DNA of 64,000 nucleotides from Bacteroidales bacterium UBA4293 (GCA_002395835.1 DGVD01000011.1:1-64000), one strand, 5' to 3'; shown: positions 24,217 to 33,634, counted from the stretch's first letter. The notes: a model not told the origin generated them from the letters alone. Numbers and translations are program-made.

Positions 24217-26313
24217 TCAGATTTCTTTCATAGTGAGCGACAGACGTTTTCTGCGGAGGTCTACTTCCAGCACCTTCACGGTGATGTGCTGGTGAAGGGA
24301 AACCACCTCCATAGGGTCTTTAATGAAACGGTCTGCCATTTGAGAAACGTGAACCAGTCCATCGGTATGCACACCTACATCTACAAAGGCTCCAAAATTG
24401 GTCAGATTCGTCACAATACCAGGGAGAATCATGCCTTCTTGCAGGTCTTCCAGCTTGTTTACCCCTTCCCGGAAGGCAAAAGCTTCTACCTTTCCACGAG
24501 GGTCACGTCCGGGCTTGTCTAGCTCGGTCATGATGTCTTGAAGGGTAGGGATTCCCGTCTGCTCCGTAACATATTTCTTGATGTCGATGCCTTCCCGGAG
24601 TTTTTTATCTGCCATCAGTTCCTTCACGGTACAGTGCTGGTCTTTAGCCATCTGCTCCACAATGCTGTAACTCTCCGGGTGAACGGCACTGTTGTCTAGG
24701 GGCTGTGTTCCTCCTGCGATGCGAAGGAAACCAGCTGCCTGTTCATAAGCCTTCGCACCCATGCGAGGCACCTTTAGCAGCTCTTTTCGGTTGGTAAATG
24801 CTCCGTTCTCAGCCCGGTAGTCTACAATGTTTTGTGCCAGCTGAGGCCCCAGTCCAGAGACATAGGTAAGCAGGTGCTTACTGGCTGTGTTTACATTGAC
24901 ACCCACCCGGTTCACGCAGCTTTCCACGGTGAGGTCCAGGGAATGTTTCAGCTCTTTCTGGTTCACATCTTTCTGGTATTGCCCCACACCAATGCTGCTG
25001 GCATCTATCTTTACCAGTTCCGAAAGCGGATCCATGAGACGACGTCCGATAGACACGGCTCCACGCACGGTGACATCTTTATCGGGGAATTCATCACGGG
25101 CTGTCTTGGAAGCAGAATAGATAGAGGCACCATCCTCACTGACCACAAATATCTGTACGGAAGAGGGTAGACCAATGCCCTTAACGAAAGATTCTGTTTC
25201 CCTACTGGCTGTGCCGTTTCCGATGGAAATGGCTTCTATCTTGTACTGCTTTACCAGCAAGTGCAGTTTCCGGGAAGCTTCCTCACGTTTAGAAACAGGG
25301 GGGTGAGGGAAAATAGCTTCATTGTGCAGCAGGTTTCCTTCCGCATCCAGGCAAACCACCTTGCATCCGGTACGGAATCCGGGGTCGATAGCCAAGACTC
25401 GTTTTTGTCCTAGAGGGGCAGCCATGAGGAGCTGTTCCAGGTTTCGGGTGAAAATGCGGATAGCCTCTGCATCGGCTTTTTCCTTCGTATCTGCAAAGAA
25501 TTCAGATTCTATACTAGGTGCCAGAAGTCGTTTGTAGCTGTCTTTCACAGCCTGGCAGATGTATTCATCGGAGATGCGGTTGCCACGGGTGAAGAGCCGT
25601 TCCAAGTCGGAGATAGCTTTTTCATCATCCACACCGATGGAAAGTCGTAGCACTCCTTCAGCCTCTCCTCTGCGGAGGGCCAGCATGCGGTGAGAGGCAC
25701 AACGGCTGAGCTTTTCACTGAAATCGAAATAATCTTGGAACTTGGCTCCCTCTTCTTCCTTGCCTTTCACCACCTTACTGGATATCATGGCATCGTAACG
25801 AAACATGTTACGCAATCTGTTACGGGAGCGGGTATCTTCACTCACACGCTCAGCTATGATGTCCATGGCACCCTGCAGAGCTTCTTCGGTGTATTGGGAG
25901 TAATCCATCGGACGACCCGACTGAATCTTATTCGCTATAGGTTCGTAGCCTTTCTCCCTGGCTATCTCAGCCCGTGTGCGACGCTTAGGTTTGTAAGGCA
26001 GATAGAGGTCTTCCAATGCCGTGGCATCCCAGGTGCTCTCAATCTTTGATTTCAGTTCCTCAGTAAGTTTGTCTTGAGACTCAATGGTGCTTAAGATGGT
26101 GTTCTTACGGGCTTCTATCTCCTTTAGCTTGCCTAGCTGCTCGCTGATGGCAGCAATCTGCACCTCGTCCAAGGCACCGGTAGCTTCTTTCCGGTAACGA
26201 CTGATAAACGGGATGGTGCATCCACTTTCCAGCAAGTCTATGGTGTGCTGAACCTGTGCTCCACGAAGCTTCAGTCGTTCAGCTATGATGTTTACAAAAA
26301 TGTCTTTTTCCAT
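24217..26313 (-). CDS. tex: Tex-family S1 RNA-binding protein
   Basis: 698 residues from the chosen ATG. Domains: helical N-terminal Tex domain, YqgF/RNase H-like domain (RVLAIDPGFRTGCKVVCLD), helix-hairpin-helix repeats (VGVNVNTASKHLLTYVSGLG), and a C-terminal S1 domain (GMILPGIVTNLTNFGAFVDVGVHTDGLVHVS, quoted as key segments GIVTNLTNFGAFVDVG). Tex binds nucleic acid and affects transcription in other bacteria. A TTG reading at 26334 is rejected because it overlaps the -7 box; ATG 26313 gives MEKDIFVNIIAERLKL. First gene of an operon with the DMT transporter. Confidence 0.95.
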   Translation of the reverse strand: MEKDIFVNIIAERLKLRGAQVQHTIDLLESGCTIPFISRYRKEATGALDEVQIAAISEQLGKLKEIEARKNTILSTIESQDKLTEELKSKIESTWDATALEDLYLPYKPKRRTRAEIAREKGYEPIANKIQSGRPMDYSQYTEEALQGAMDIIAERVSEDTRSRNRLRNMFRYDAMISSKVVKGKEEEGAKFQDYFDFSEKLSRCASHRMLALRRGEAEGVLRLSIGVDDEKAISDLERLFTRGNRISDEYICQAVKDSYKRLLAPSIESEFFADTKEKADAEAIRIFTRNLEQLLMAAPLGQKRVLAIDPGFRTGCKVVCLDAEGNLLHNEAIFPHPPVSKREEASRKLHLLVKQYKIEAISIGNGTASRETESFVKGIGLPSSVQIFVVSEDGASIYSASKTARDEFPDKDVTVRGAVSIGRRLMDPLSELVKIDASSIGVGQYQKDVNQKELKHSLDLTVESCVNRVGVNVNTASKHLLTYVSGLGPQLAQNIVDYRAENGAFTNRKELLKVPRMGAKAYEQAAGFLRIAGGTQPLDNSAVHPESYSIVEQMAKDQHCTVKELMADKKLREGIDIKKYVTEQTGIPTLQDIMTELDKPGRDPRGKVEAFAFREGVNKLEDLQEGMILPGIVTNLTNFGAFVDVGVHTDGLVHVSQMADRFIKDPMEVVSLHQHITVKVLEVDLRRKRLSLTMKEI

Positions 26314-26331
26314 ATATAGTTTACACGGGTG

Positions 26332-26339
26332 CAAAGATA
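26332..26339 (-). promoter_or_regulatory. -7 box of tex (TATCTTTG)
   Basis: Minus-strand TATCTTTGCAC about 19 nt upstream of the ATG at 26313. It predicts a very short leader and rules out initiation at 26334. Confidence 0.65.
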
Positions 26340-26413
26340 GGTATTCTCTCTGGAAAATCTTAATTTAAAAGCTGAAATTTGGGAGCATGGGGAAGAATGT
26401 TTAAATTTGTAGC

Positions 26414-28600
26414 ATGATGAAAAAGTTTCTGTTCTTAATTTCGTTCCTCTGCATGGGGAGTATGCTGTCTGCACAGGTTCAGCTTACCCGTGGAGGAAAA
26501 CCGGTCTCCCGTATCGTGATGACGGAGAAAAGTGAAGTGAACCAGAAGGCTGCAGACTTGCTGCAGTTGTTCGTAGAGCGCATCAGTGGGGCTGTCTTGC
26601 CTATCACTGCAGACTCTAAAGTGAAAAAAGGAGATGTCCGTATAGGTGGTAAGGCCGATGGTGCGGGTGAAGACGGGTTCCGGCTCCTGACGAAGGATGG
26701 TGCCCTGTATGTGCAGAGTGGAGGCGATAAAGGGGCTATCTATGGGGTGGTGACCCTGCTGGAGGATTATCTGGGAGTGAAATACTATGCCTATGAATGT
26801 TATACGTTGGACCAAACCGCTGATGTTTCCGTTCCGGTAGTGGACAGGACTGAGACGCCTGCCTTCCGGTATCGGCAGACTTTCAGCTACGGGAACGATG
26901 ACCCTATCTATAAGATGTGGTTCCGTCTGGAGGAACCGGGGGAGATGTTCGTAGGGAATATGTGGGTGCATACGTTCAACCGCATTCTTCCTGCCAGTCG
27001 GTTCGGGAAGGAGCATCCGGAGTGGTATTCCCTCATCAACGGGGAACGTCGTCCGGGCGACCATAGTCAGTGGTGCCTCACGAATCCTGCAGTGCTGGAA
27101 GCTTGTATTCATCAGCTAGACAGTATTTTTGCTGCAAATCCCGACTTAAAGATGATTTCTGTGAGTCAGAACGATGGCAACAATACCAATTGTTCCTGTC
27201 CGGAATGTAGGGCAGTGGATGAGTATGAGGGTTCCCCCTCGGGCAACTTCATCCACTTCATGAACAAGTTGGCAGCACACTATCCCGACAAGGAGTTCTC
27301 TACCCTGGCTTATCTCTTTACCATGCAGCCTCCTAAGCATGTAAAGCCTCTTCCCAATGTGAACATCATGCTTTGCGACATAGATTGCAAACGGGAAGTG
27401 CCTCTTACCGACAATGCATCGGGGCAGTATTTCATGCAAGCCCTGGAGGGATGGTCTCAGATATCCGATAATATCTTTGTCTGGGATTATGGCATCAATT
27501 TCGACAACACCGTTTCTCCTTTCCCTAATTTCCATATCCTGCAGAAGAACATGCAGATTTTCAAGGATCACCATGTGACCATGCACTTTTCACAAGTGAA
27601 TGGAGTTAAAGGTGGAGATTTCAGTGAGATGCGAGCTTATGTGCTGGGTAAACTCATGTGGAACCCTTATCAGGATGTGGATTCTCTGATGCAAACTTTC
27701 ATGAAGGGCTATTATGGCGATGCAGCTCCTTACCTCTATCAGTATCAGAAGATTATGCAGGGAGCCCTCCTGGCTAGTGGGAAGGAACTGTGGATTTATG
27801 ATTCACCCATCACCCATAAGGATGGTATGCTGAACCAGAACCTGAGAAAGATTTACAATGAACTCTTCGATAAAGCTGAGGCAGCCGTGAAGGACGATGC
27901 AGAGAAACTGTACCATGTGCAGCTTTCCCGTTTGACACTGCAGTATTCAGAGCTGGAAATTGCCCGTACCAAAACGGGTGGTGATGTGGAGGATACCCGG
28001 AAAAAGTTGGAACTGTTCCAGGAACGTACCCGTAAGTTTGGTGTGATAACTCTGAACGAGAGGGCCAATGCTCCCGAAGCTTACTGCGAACTGTACAAGA
28101 AACGTTTCCTTCCACAGTCGGAAAAAAGCTTGGCAGCCGGAGCGAAGGTTACCTTCCTTTCTGCACCCGACAAGAAATATCAGCCTATAGCTGATAAAGC
28201 ATTGACCGATGGACTTTATGGTGGAACTACTTTTGTGGAAAGCTGGGTAGGATGGGAAGGACGTGATGGTAGCTTCATTGTGGATTTAGGAGAACAGAAG
28301 ACTTTCTCCCGGATAGAAACCGACTTCCTGCATCAGCTGGGTGCATGGATTTTACTGCCCAAGGGTGGAACTTACAGCATCAGTGAAGACGGGGAACATT
28401 TTCAGGATTTCGGCAGTTTCACTTTCCCGGAGGATAGAGATATCCAAGTGAAGTTTGTGGCAGGTAAGGTGGAGAAGGCCACTCCTGTGAAGGCACGATA
28501 CATTAAGGTAGATATTCAAACCATAGGTATGTGTCCTTCCTGGCACTATGGAGTAGGCTATCCAGCCTGGTTCTTCTTGGACGAGATATCTGTCTATTGA
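26414..28600 (+). CDS. Secreted DUF4838 glycosidase-like protein with C-terminal beta-sandwich domain
   Basis: 728 residues. Signal peptide about 1-20 (MMKKFLFLISFLCMGSMLSA). Residues 25-130 resemble the N-terminal domain of GH20/GH67-type enzymes (AADLLQLFVERISGAVLPI...GAIYGVVTLLEDYLGVKYY). The central 135-480 region fits DUF4838, a TIM-barrel glycosidase-like family (SVSQNDGNNTNCSCPECR, WDYGINFDN). The last roughly 150 residues look like an F5/8 or CBM32-like domain (FIVDLGEQKTFSRIETDF). Probably a periplasmic glycan-active enzyme; the substrate is unknown. No SusC/SusD pair is nearby, so it is not in a normal polysaccharide-utilisation locus. Confidence 0.85.
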   Translation: MMKKFLFLISFLCMGSMLSAQVQLTRGGKPVSRIVMTEKSEVNQKAADLLQLFVERISGAVLPITADSKVKKGDVRIGGKADGAGEDGFRLLTKDGALYVQSGGDKGAIYGVVTLLEDYLGVKYYAYECYTLDQTADVSVPVVDRTETPAFRYRQTFSYGNDDPIYKMWFRLEEPGEMFVGNMWVHTFNRILPASRFGKEHPEWYSLINGERRPGDHSQWCLTNPAVLEACIHQLDSIFAANPDLKMISVSQNDGNNTNCSCPECRAVDEYEGSPSGNFIHFMNKLAAHYPDKEFSTLAYLFTMQPPKHVKPLPNVNIMLCDIDCKREVPLTDNASGQYFMQALEGWSQISDNIFVWDYGINFDNTVSPFPNFHILQKNMQIFKDHHVTMHFSQVNGVKGGDFSEMRAYVLGKLMWNPYQDVDSLMQTFMKGYYGDAAPYLYQYQKIMQGALLASGKELWIYDSPITHKDGMLNQNLRKIYNELFDKAEAAVKDDAEKLYHVQLSRLTLQYSELEIARTKTGGDVEDTRKKLELFQERTRKFGVITLNERANAPEAYCELYKKRFLPQSEKSLAAGAKVTFLSAPDKKYQPIADKALTDGLYGGTTFVESWVGWEGRDGSFIVDLGEQKTFSRIETDFLHQLGAWILLPKGGTYSISEDGEHFQDFGSFTFPEDRDIQVKFVAGKVEKATPVKARYIKVDIQTIGMCPSWHYGVGYPAWFFLDEISVY

Positions 28601-28675
28601 CTTGACTTATCTCAAGGCTTCTCTTTTCAGCATAGATAAAGTGAAGGAAAATAAGGAAAAATGCAGAAAAAGTTG

Positions 28676-28683
28676 TACCTTTG
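28676..28683 (+). promoter_or_regulatory. -7 box of the MATE gene (TACCTTTG)
   Basis: TACCTTTGCACC, 27 nt before the ATG at 28710. The TTG at 28695 would start within a few nt of the transcript start. Confidence 0.65.
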
Positions 28684-28709
28684 CACCTCATTAGTTGAAA
28701 AAGGTAAAA

Positions 28710-30074
28710 ATGGAGCATAACAATAGAACCAAAGAGTTGGAAACCAGAGATATAGCACAGTTGCTATGGATATATGCCATGCCAGCTGTCATCAGTCAGA
28801 TTATCTCTTCCATCTATAATATAGCCGACCGTATTTTCATTGGTCAGGGAGTGGGAGCATTGGCTATTGCCGGCTTGGCCATCACCATGCCTATCATGAA
28901 CATCATCCATGCATTCGGATCGTTGATAGGTGTAGGCTCAGCAGCACGCATGTCCATCATTCTAGGCCGGAAAGACTACGACTGGGCAGAGAATATCTTA
29001 GGAAACAGTACCTTGCTGACCTTCCTGCTGGGAATACCTGTTATGCTTTTAGGATACATCTTCATGGACGACATTCTGATGATGTTTGGTGCCACTGAAG
29101 GTAGTTTGAGGTATGCACGGGAATATATGGTGGTAGTTCTTCCGGGTATGTTCCTGACGACACTCTCCTTGAATCTCACGGGTTTGATTCGTGCTACGGG
29201 TTACCCTGCACGTTCCATGTGGATTATGGTGGTAGGTGCTATCTTGAACATAATCCTAGACCCTATCTTTATTTTCGTGCTGGATTGGGGAATCGCCGGA
29301 GCTGCATGGGCCACTACCATCTCCATGTCTGTTACCGCCATCCTATCCATATTGCATTTCATCTCTCCAAGTTCTTTCATCCGATTCAAGAAACACGAGT
29401 GGACTCCACGTCTTTTCATCTTCCGTAATATCTTGCTCATAGGTATGAGCCCGTTCTTGATGAATGTGGCAGCATCGGGAGTAGTAGCCTTGATGAACTC
29501 TCAGCTGATTAAGTATGGTGGAGACCTGGCTGTGGGAGCTTATGGAATAGCTAACACCTTCGGTAGTCTGCTGGTTATGTTTATCATAGGTGTTTGTCAG
29601 GGTATGCAGCCTATAGCTGGATATAGTTATGGTGCACAGCGTTTTGAACGACTGAAAGAGGTGTATACCTTAACCATGAAGGTAAATGTGCTTTGTGGTC
29701 TGGTAGGTACACTTCTGGTTATCTTCATCCCACGCTATCTGGTGGCAGCATTTACCTCTGATCCCGACTTACTCGATATAGGTGAGGTGGCTATTCGTTA
29801 CTTGGTCATCATGTTCCCATTCATAGGCTTTACCATAACCAACTCACAGTTCTTTATGTCTATAGACAAGCCTTGGGTGGCTATAGTGACCGGTCTTTCA
29901 CGTCAGGTGCTGTTCCTGGCCCCCATGTGTTATATTCTTCCTTCTGTCTTTACCGCAGTGGGCTGGAATGGACTTACAGGTGTATGGGCCAGTGCCACTA
30001 TCTGTGATGTTCTAGGTGCTGTATTGGCAGCTTCCTTACTCTATTATAACCGTAAGGTTTTCAGTGTGGGATAA
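28710..30074 (+). CDS. MATE-family efflux transporter
   Basis: 454 residues from ATG 28710, twelve predicted transmembrane helices in two halves. N-terminal segment LWIYAMPAVISQIISSIYNI, then FIGQGVGALAIAGLAITMP, are typical MatE sequence; the second half repeats the pattern (GMSPFLMNVAASGVVALMNS, GVCQGMQPIAGYSYGAQRF). NorM/DinF-like multidrug or metabolite export driven by cation gradients. Monocistronic; its stop is 3 nt from the convergent DUF5686 stop. Confidence 0.93.
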   Translation: MEHNNRTKELETRDIAQLLWIYAMPAVISQIISSIYNIADRIFIGQGVGALAIAGLAITMPIMNIIHAFGSLIGVGSAARMSIILGRKDYDWAENILGNSTLLTFLLGIPVMLLGYIFMDDILMMFGATEGSLRYAREYMVVVLPGMFLTTLSLNLTGLIRATGYPARSMWIMVVGAILNIILDPIFIFVLDWGIAGAAWATTISMSVTAILSILHFISPSSFIRFKKHEWTPRLFIFRNILLIGMSPFLMNVAASGVVALMNSQLIKYGGDLAVGAYGIANTFGSLLVMFIIGVCQGMQPIAGYSYGAQRFERLKEVYTLTMKVNVLCGLVGTLLVIFIPRYLVAAFTSDPDLLDIGEVAIRYLVIMFPFIGFTITNSQFFMSIDKPWVAIVTGLSRQVLFLAPMCYILPSVFTAVGWNGLTGVWASATICDVLGAVLAASLLYYNRKVFSVG

Positions 30075-30077
30075 GTC

Positions 30078-32219
30078 TCATCGTTTAAATAGAACGAAGG
30101 AGAATTTTGCACCTACGGTGTTGAATTTTCCGTTTCGTAAGGATGTGAATATGCCTAAGTCGAATATATGGGTGGCAAATCCATATCCGAATTCCATATA
30201 CGGATTCAGGTGCTTCATGGCCAGTAAGCTAAAATAAAGTCTCTCAGCTTGGATGGCATGTGATGCTTTTCCCAGGGCACGAGCCAGCAGAAGGTTCTTT
30301 TTCTCATAGGTAAGATGCCCACGGAAGTATTTGCTAGCCGAAGAGTACCATCGGTAATTCAGCAAGTTGAAGCTACCACCTATTTCTTCATTCCATCCTT
30401 CAGGAAGGCGGTTGTGTGAGAAATTATTGAAGTCAATGAAGTAAATGTTTTCTTGTTTACTGAACTTTCCGTAGCCTATGCGGTAGGAGAAACGGTCATC
30501 CATACGATACTCTCTTTCATGACTCAGCTCAATCTCCATGCGTTCATACTTTCCTTTGCTGCCGAATACCCCTTCTATACCTCTTTCCCAATCCAGGGAT
30601 AACGTGGGGGCAGGGGTCATGACTGTGATTTTTTTATTACCATTCCAATAGTAGTATTTACCTGGGGTTATATCCACTCTTACTCGTGGAGCAAAGGTAG
30701 TATACGTATCTTCCGGATTCTCATAAATGTATCCTTCATCCACATCCTTTCTGTCTGTCAGGTGGCGTCGGTACCAGGCAAACCCTAAGGTAACTTCCAG
30801 TCCATTTAGCAGCTCTAGTTTCTGGTTCAACTTCACGTGCACGTCGTTGAAATAGTTTAATTCCAGATTATCTATTTTCTTAGTGTCGGTCTTATCCAGT
30901 ATATCAGCTATCTCACTGCTGAAGATTCGGTGACCATTCCCTGCTTCCAGAGTCAGTTTAGCTTGCATGGCTTTCCAATAGTCGAAAGAGGCTTTCACTC
31001 TCCAGTCGAATTCCTTATAAGTGAAGTTGTATCCCACCATGGGGGCTATCATAAATGCCGTGTGTTTGAATTCCTTGTTCAGGGTAAGTTCCTGCGACCA
31101 AAGAAAACCTCGGGTTTTGGAGTACTTGAAAAGCATAGGAGCCAAAAGAGGGGAGGTCTTTATTTTCCCGAAGATGGGAGCATTAATCGTACTGCTTGCC
31201 ACCATGGATTTTCCAATCTCTCCCCAATTGATAGACCGGGTGGTGTCCTGAACCGATACAAGTTGGTGCATGGCAGCTTTCCGCTTAACATAGTTCGTGT
31301 AGACCTTATGTTCATCTGCCTGAAGAGGGAAGTATCGGTTCTTGGCTACCAGCAAAGAGTCAAATTGGATCTTAGTGGTATCTAGGCTTAGAGCATATTG
31401 ATCTGTAAGGTCGTGACTTTTTCGGGTAGAATAGTAGTTTTTATATTCCTCATCCAGTTTGGTGTATTCATTAGCTACCATGTAATGCCCTTCCAGAGAA
31501 TTGCCCACGAAATTAAAGTTATAGAACATTTCCATCTCGCTAGGAAGATAGACAGCCAGTCCTTCACGTCCCATTTCAATGTGCATGTTGAACTCTATGA
31601 ATTCATAAGAGCCTTCCATGTCCACATTTTTGACCAGATGGTTTTTTACGTCCAACACAAATCGACCTTTCACCAGTTGAGTGTTCTTATATTGTGGAAT
31701 AAAAGTAATGATGGCTTCATCCCCTTCCAGGGAATGGATATTGTAATAATAGTATTTGGCATTCTCATAGACAAAGGGAGAAAGCAAATGGTCTTTTATC
31801 ATTTCTGAACTATAGATGTTCATGGTAAAATAATCCATCACGATATCGGAAGCATCTTTCAGGTTGGGAATGGTTCCATAGGCAGCCAATACATGTCGGT
31901 CGTAATTGTATGGTGCAGTGTAGTTTACCTCACTTATGCTTTCGCTCAAGTATTCATTAGTACCCTTTTCAAAGCTCATCATTTGAGGTACTAATTCTAT
32001 GAGTATATTCTTTTTCTTCTTCCAGATGTGCCTTTTCATGTATACACGGGATTCATAGTGCTGTACTCTGTTGTTATAGTGCTCACTATATTTCCACAGG
32101 GTACGCATGAGAGAATCTGCATTGTGTTTTACTGGATTGCTGGTAGCATGGACTTGGCTTGCAAACATCAGCAACATGCAAATAAAGGTTAATATCTGTT
32201 TATAAGGTATTTTTTTCAC
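30078..32219 (-). CDS. DUF5686-family outer-membrane protein
   Basis: 713 residues from a GTG start. Signal peptide KKIPYKQILTFICMLLMFAS ending at QVHA. The N-terminal third (NADSLMRTLWKYSEHYNNRV, NVDMEGSYEFIEFNMH) matches DUF5686, and the C-terminal half has alternating aromatic beta strands ending in VGAKFSFVLFKR, a TonB-receptor-like beta-barrel end. Many family members carry an N-terminal carboxypeptidase-like domain, which is missing here. Function unknown. A TTG reading from 32246 would begin inside the -7 box (32244-32251), so the GTG at 32219 is preferred. Confidence 0.85.
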   Translation of the reverse strand: MKKIPYKQILTFICMLLMFASQVHATSNPVKHNADSLMRTLWKYSEHYNNRVQHYESRVYMKRHIWKKKKNILIELVPQMMSFEKGTNEYLSESISEVNYTAPYNYDRHVLAAYGTIPNLKDASDIVMDYFTMNIYSSEMIKDHLLSPFVYENAKYYYYNIHSLEGDEAIITFIPQYKNTQLVKGRFVLDVKNHLVKNVDMEGSYEFIEFNMHIEMGREGLAVYLPSEMEMFYNFNFVGNSLEGHYMVANEYTKLDEEYKNYYSTRKSHDLTDQYALSLDTTKIQFDSLLVAKNRYFPLQADEHKVYTNYVKRKAAMHQLVSVQDTTRSINWGEIGKSMVASSTINAPIFGKIKTSPLLAPMLFKYSKTRGFLWSQELTLNKEFKHTAFMIAPMVGYNFTYKEFDWRVKASFDYWKAMQAKLTLEAGNGHRIFSSEIADILDKTDTKKIDNLELNYFNDVHVKLNQKLELLNGLEVTLGFAWYRRHLTDRKDVDEGYIYENPEDTYTTFAPRVRVDITPGKYYYWNGNKKITVMTPAPTLSLDWERGIEGVFGSKGKYERMEIELSHEREYRMDDRFSYRIGYGKFSKQENIYFIDFNNFSHNRLPEGWNEEIGGSFNLLNYRWYSSASKYFRGHLTYEKKNLLLARALGKASHAIQAERLYFSLLAMKHLNPYMEFGYGFATHIFDLGIFTSLRNGKFNTVGAKFSFVLFKR

Positions 32220-32243
32220 GTTGTATAGGGATAGATTTTGCTT

Positions 32244-32251
32244 CAAAGGTA
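32244..32251 (-). promoter_or_regulatory. -7 box of the DUF5686 gene (TACCTTTG)
   Basis: Minus-strand TACTACCTTTG. The transcript start would fall near 32237, about 18 nt before the GTG at 32219. It diverges from the promoter at 32281-32301. Confidence 0.6.
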
Positions 32252-32280
32252 GTATTTTTTTGCTGAATAATTGCTTTTTT

Positions 32281-32301
32281 GGAACTAATTCCTTATTTTT
32301 G
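32281..32301 (+). promoter_or_regulatory. Promoter with GGAACTAATTCC palindrome next to the -7 box
   Basis: GGAACTAATTCC (32281-32292) is followed by one T and then TATTTTTG (32294-32301). The same arrangement, GGAATTAATTCCC then TTATCTTTG, occurs in promoter module B. The distal TAGGGA element of the full module is not in phase here (TAGGGATAG at 32226 is 10 bp too far), so this is a partial match. Confidence 0.55.
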
Positions 32302-32341
32302 CCTTGTTTTAGAAGTTGATTATTTATAAAATGCAGAAGAT

Positions 32342-32698
32342 ATGAAGAGAATTGCTAAATTATTTGCGCTGGTAGCGCTGATGTGTGTGCCTGTATTGTC
32401 ATTTGCTCAGACAAATAAGGAGATTAGTAATGAATATAAATCTAAGATTTCCATTTGCAAAGCAGAAATTAAGACGATTAAGGCAAAACTGAAATTAGAC
32501 AAGACTGATTCTTCATTGAATCAGCAGTTGATTGAGAAAAAGTCTGAGTTGGCAGAGTTGAAGTCAAAGAAGAAAGTCATTGATAAGGCTATTAAGACCG
32601 AGGCTGCTCATGAGAAGGCTATAAAGAAGGCTCAGAAAGCAAAGGAGGAGGCTGAAGAAGCTGCTTCTGCTGCAAAACAGATTAAAAGAGGCTATTAA
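32342..32698 (+). CDS. Small secreted coiled-coil protein
   Basis: 118 residues. Signal peptide 1-22 (MKRIAKLFALVALMCVPVLSFA). The remainder is Lys/Glu/Ala-rich and predicted to be a continuous coiled coil (ICKAEIKTIKAKLKLDKTDS, ELAELKSKKKVIDKAIK, KAKEEAEEAASAAKQ). Probably periplasmic, function unknown; similar in style to small envelope spacer or chaperone-like proteins. Own promoter and terminator. Confidence 0.8.
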   Translation: MKRIAKLFALVALMCVPVLSFAQTNKEISNEYKSKISICKAEIKTIKAKLKLDKTDSSLNQQLIEKKSELAELKSKKKVIDKAIKTEAAHEKAIKKAQKAKEEAEEAASAAKQIKRGY

Positions 32699-32721
32699 TT
32701 AGGCTTCTTCATAAAACAGGA

Positions 32722-32747
32722 AAAGGCTGTCCATATGGACAGCCTTT
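32722..32747 (+). terminator. Terminator, probably bidirectional
   Basis: AAAGGCTGTCCATATGGACA then GCCTTT: a perfect palindrome followed by T-rich sequence, between convergent genes. Confidence 0.9.
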
Positions 32748-32791
32748 CTTCGTTTCAAAGAGTTCTGGTTTTTCCTTTTTTTTAGTGGGCA

Positions 32792-33523
32792 TCAGAAATT
32801 CAAGCCTACGGTACCAGAGAGAGTTGATGTATGTATCTTGTCGTCAAAATTATCATATCCTAAGTGGTTGAAATTGTTGCGGGCTACATTGGCTAATCCC
32901 CAGTCGTAGGAAACTTCCAGATAGAGGTGCTCAAACTGGAATCCGCATCCCATTCTCAGTCCTGCATCCAGATTGCTGAAGGCTCTGTCGCTAAAGGTAT
33001 TTACTTTCTCATGTGTGCCAAAGTCCTTAGTCTTTCCAGCAAATCCTACTGAAGTAAAGCCTCCAAAGAATGGTTGTACCGACATATAGTTCAGTCCGCT
33101 TTCAATACCTATATTGTACTTGAATACCAACGGAACCTCCAGGTAGTGCATATTCACCTTCAGGTCATCGCCTCCCTTGCTTCCTTTAACACCTTTCTGC
33201 GTATAGAGAAGACCTGATTCAAAGAAGATTGGAGCATAAGGAGTTACTTCAAAACCACCTACTACTCCTAGGTTCAGGCCAGTGAGCGGATCTTTGCTTA
33301 CACCGCTGGTGCCATCAAAACTGAGGGATGCAATGTTTGCACCCAGACGAAGGCCTGTATAGTTTCCATAGACATCATAGCCTCTACCTCTGGCATGACG
33401 GTAAGAACTTGTACTACGGCCACGTCGGTAATCCCCTCTGCGATAAACCTGAGCATCTGCAGTAATAGTGACACAAGCCAACGCGATGGTCAGGCAAACT
33501 ACTTTGTTCAAGATTCCTTTCAT
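32792..33523 (-). CDS. Outer-membrane beta-barrel protein (PorT/OmpX-like)
   Basis: 243 residues. Signal peptide 1-24 (ending ITADA). A short basic Arg/Tyr-rich linker (YRRGDYRRGRSTSSYRHARG) precedes an eight-stranded-type barrel beginning GLRLGANIASLSF, with GFEVTPYAPIFFESGLLYTQ and LYLEVSYDWGLANVA, and ending in SGTVGLNF, a classical outer-membrane C-terminal strand with terminal Phe. Resembles the porin/PorT family; function unknown. Its promoter carries the full 67-nt module shared with the two paralogous secreted proteins, though this protein is not related to them. Confidence 0.87.
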   Translation of the reverse strand: MKGILNKVVCLTIALACVTITADAQVYRRGDYRRGRSTSSYRHARGRGYDVYGNYTGLRLGANIASLSFDGTSGVSKDPLTGLNLGVVGGFEVTPYAPIFFESGLLYTQKGVKGSKGGDDLKVNMHYLEVPLVFKYNIGIESGLNYMSVQPFFGGFTSVGFAGKTKDFGTHEKVNTFSDRAFSNLDAGLRMGCGFQFEHLYLEVSYDWGLANVARNNFNHLGYDNFDDKIHTSTLSGTVGLNF

Positions 33524-33567
33524 AATTTCAATTGTATTTAATTGTCAAGCGTGTTTTATTTCACATG

Positions 33568-33634
33568 GCAAAAATAAGGTGGGATTTTCATCCCACCCTG
33601 GTAAATCCCCTAATTATAAAGGGGAAATTCCCTA
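33568..33634 (-). promoter_or_regulatory. Promoter module C (67 nt)
   Basis: Minus strand: starts TAGGGAATTTCCCC, has AATTAGGGGATTT from position 21, the inverted repeat GTGGGATGAAAATCCCAC (40-56 approx.), and ends in TATTTTTGC (-7 box). There is no TTTG at -33. Length and internal phasing equal modules A (1636-1702) and B (7521-7587). Confidence 0.7.
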
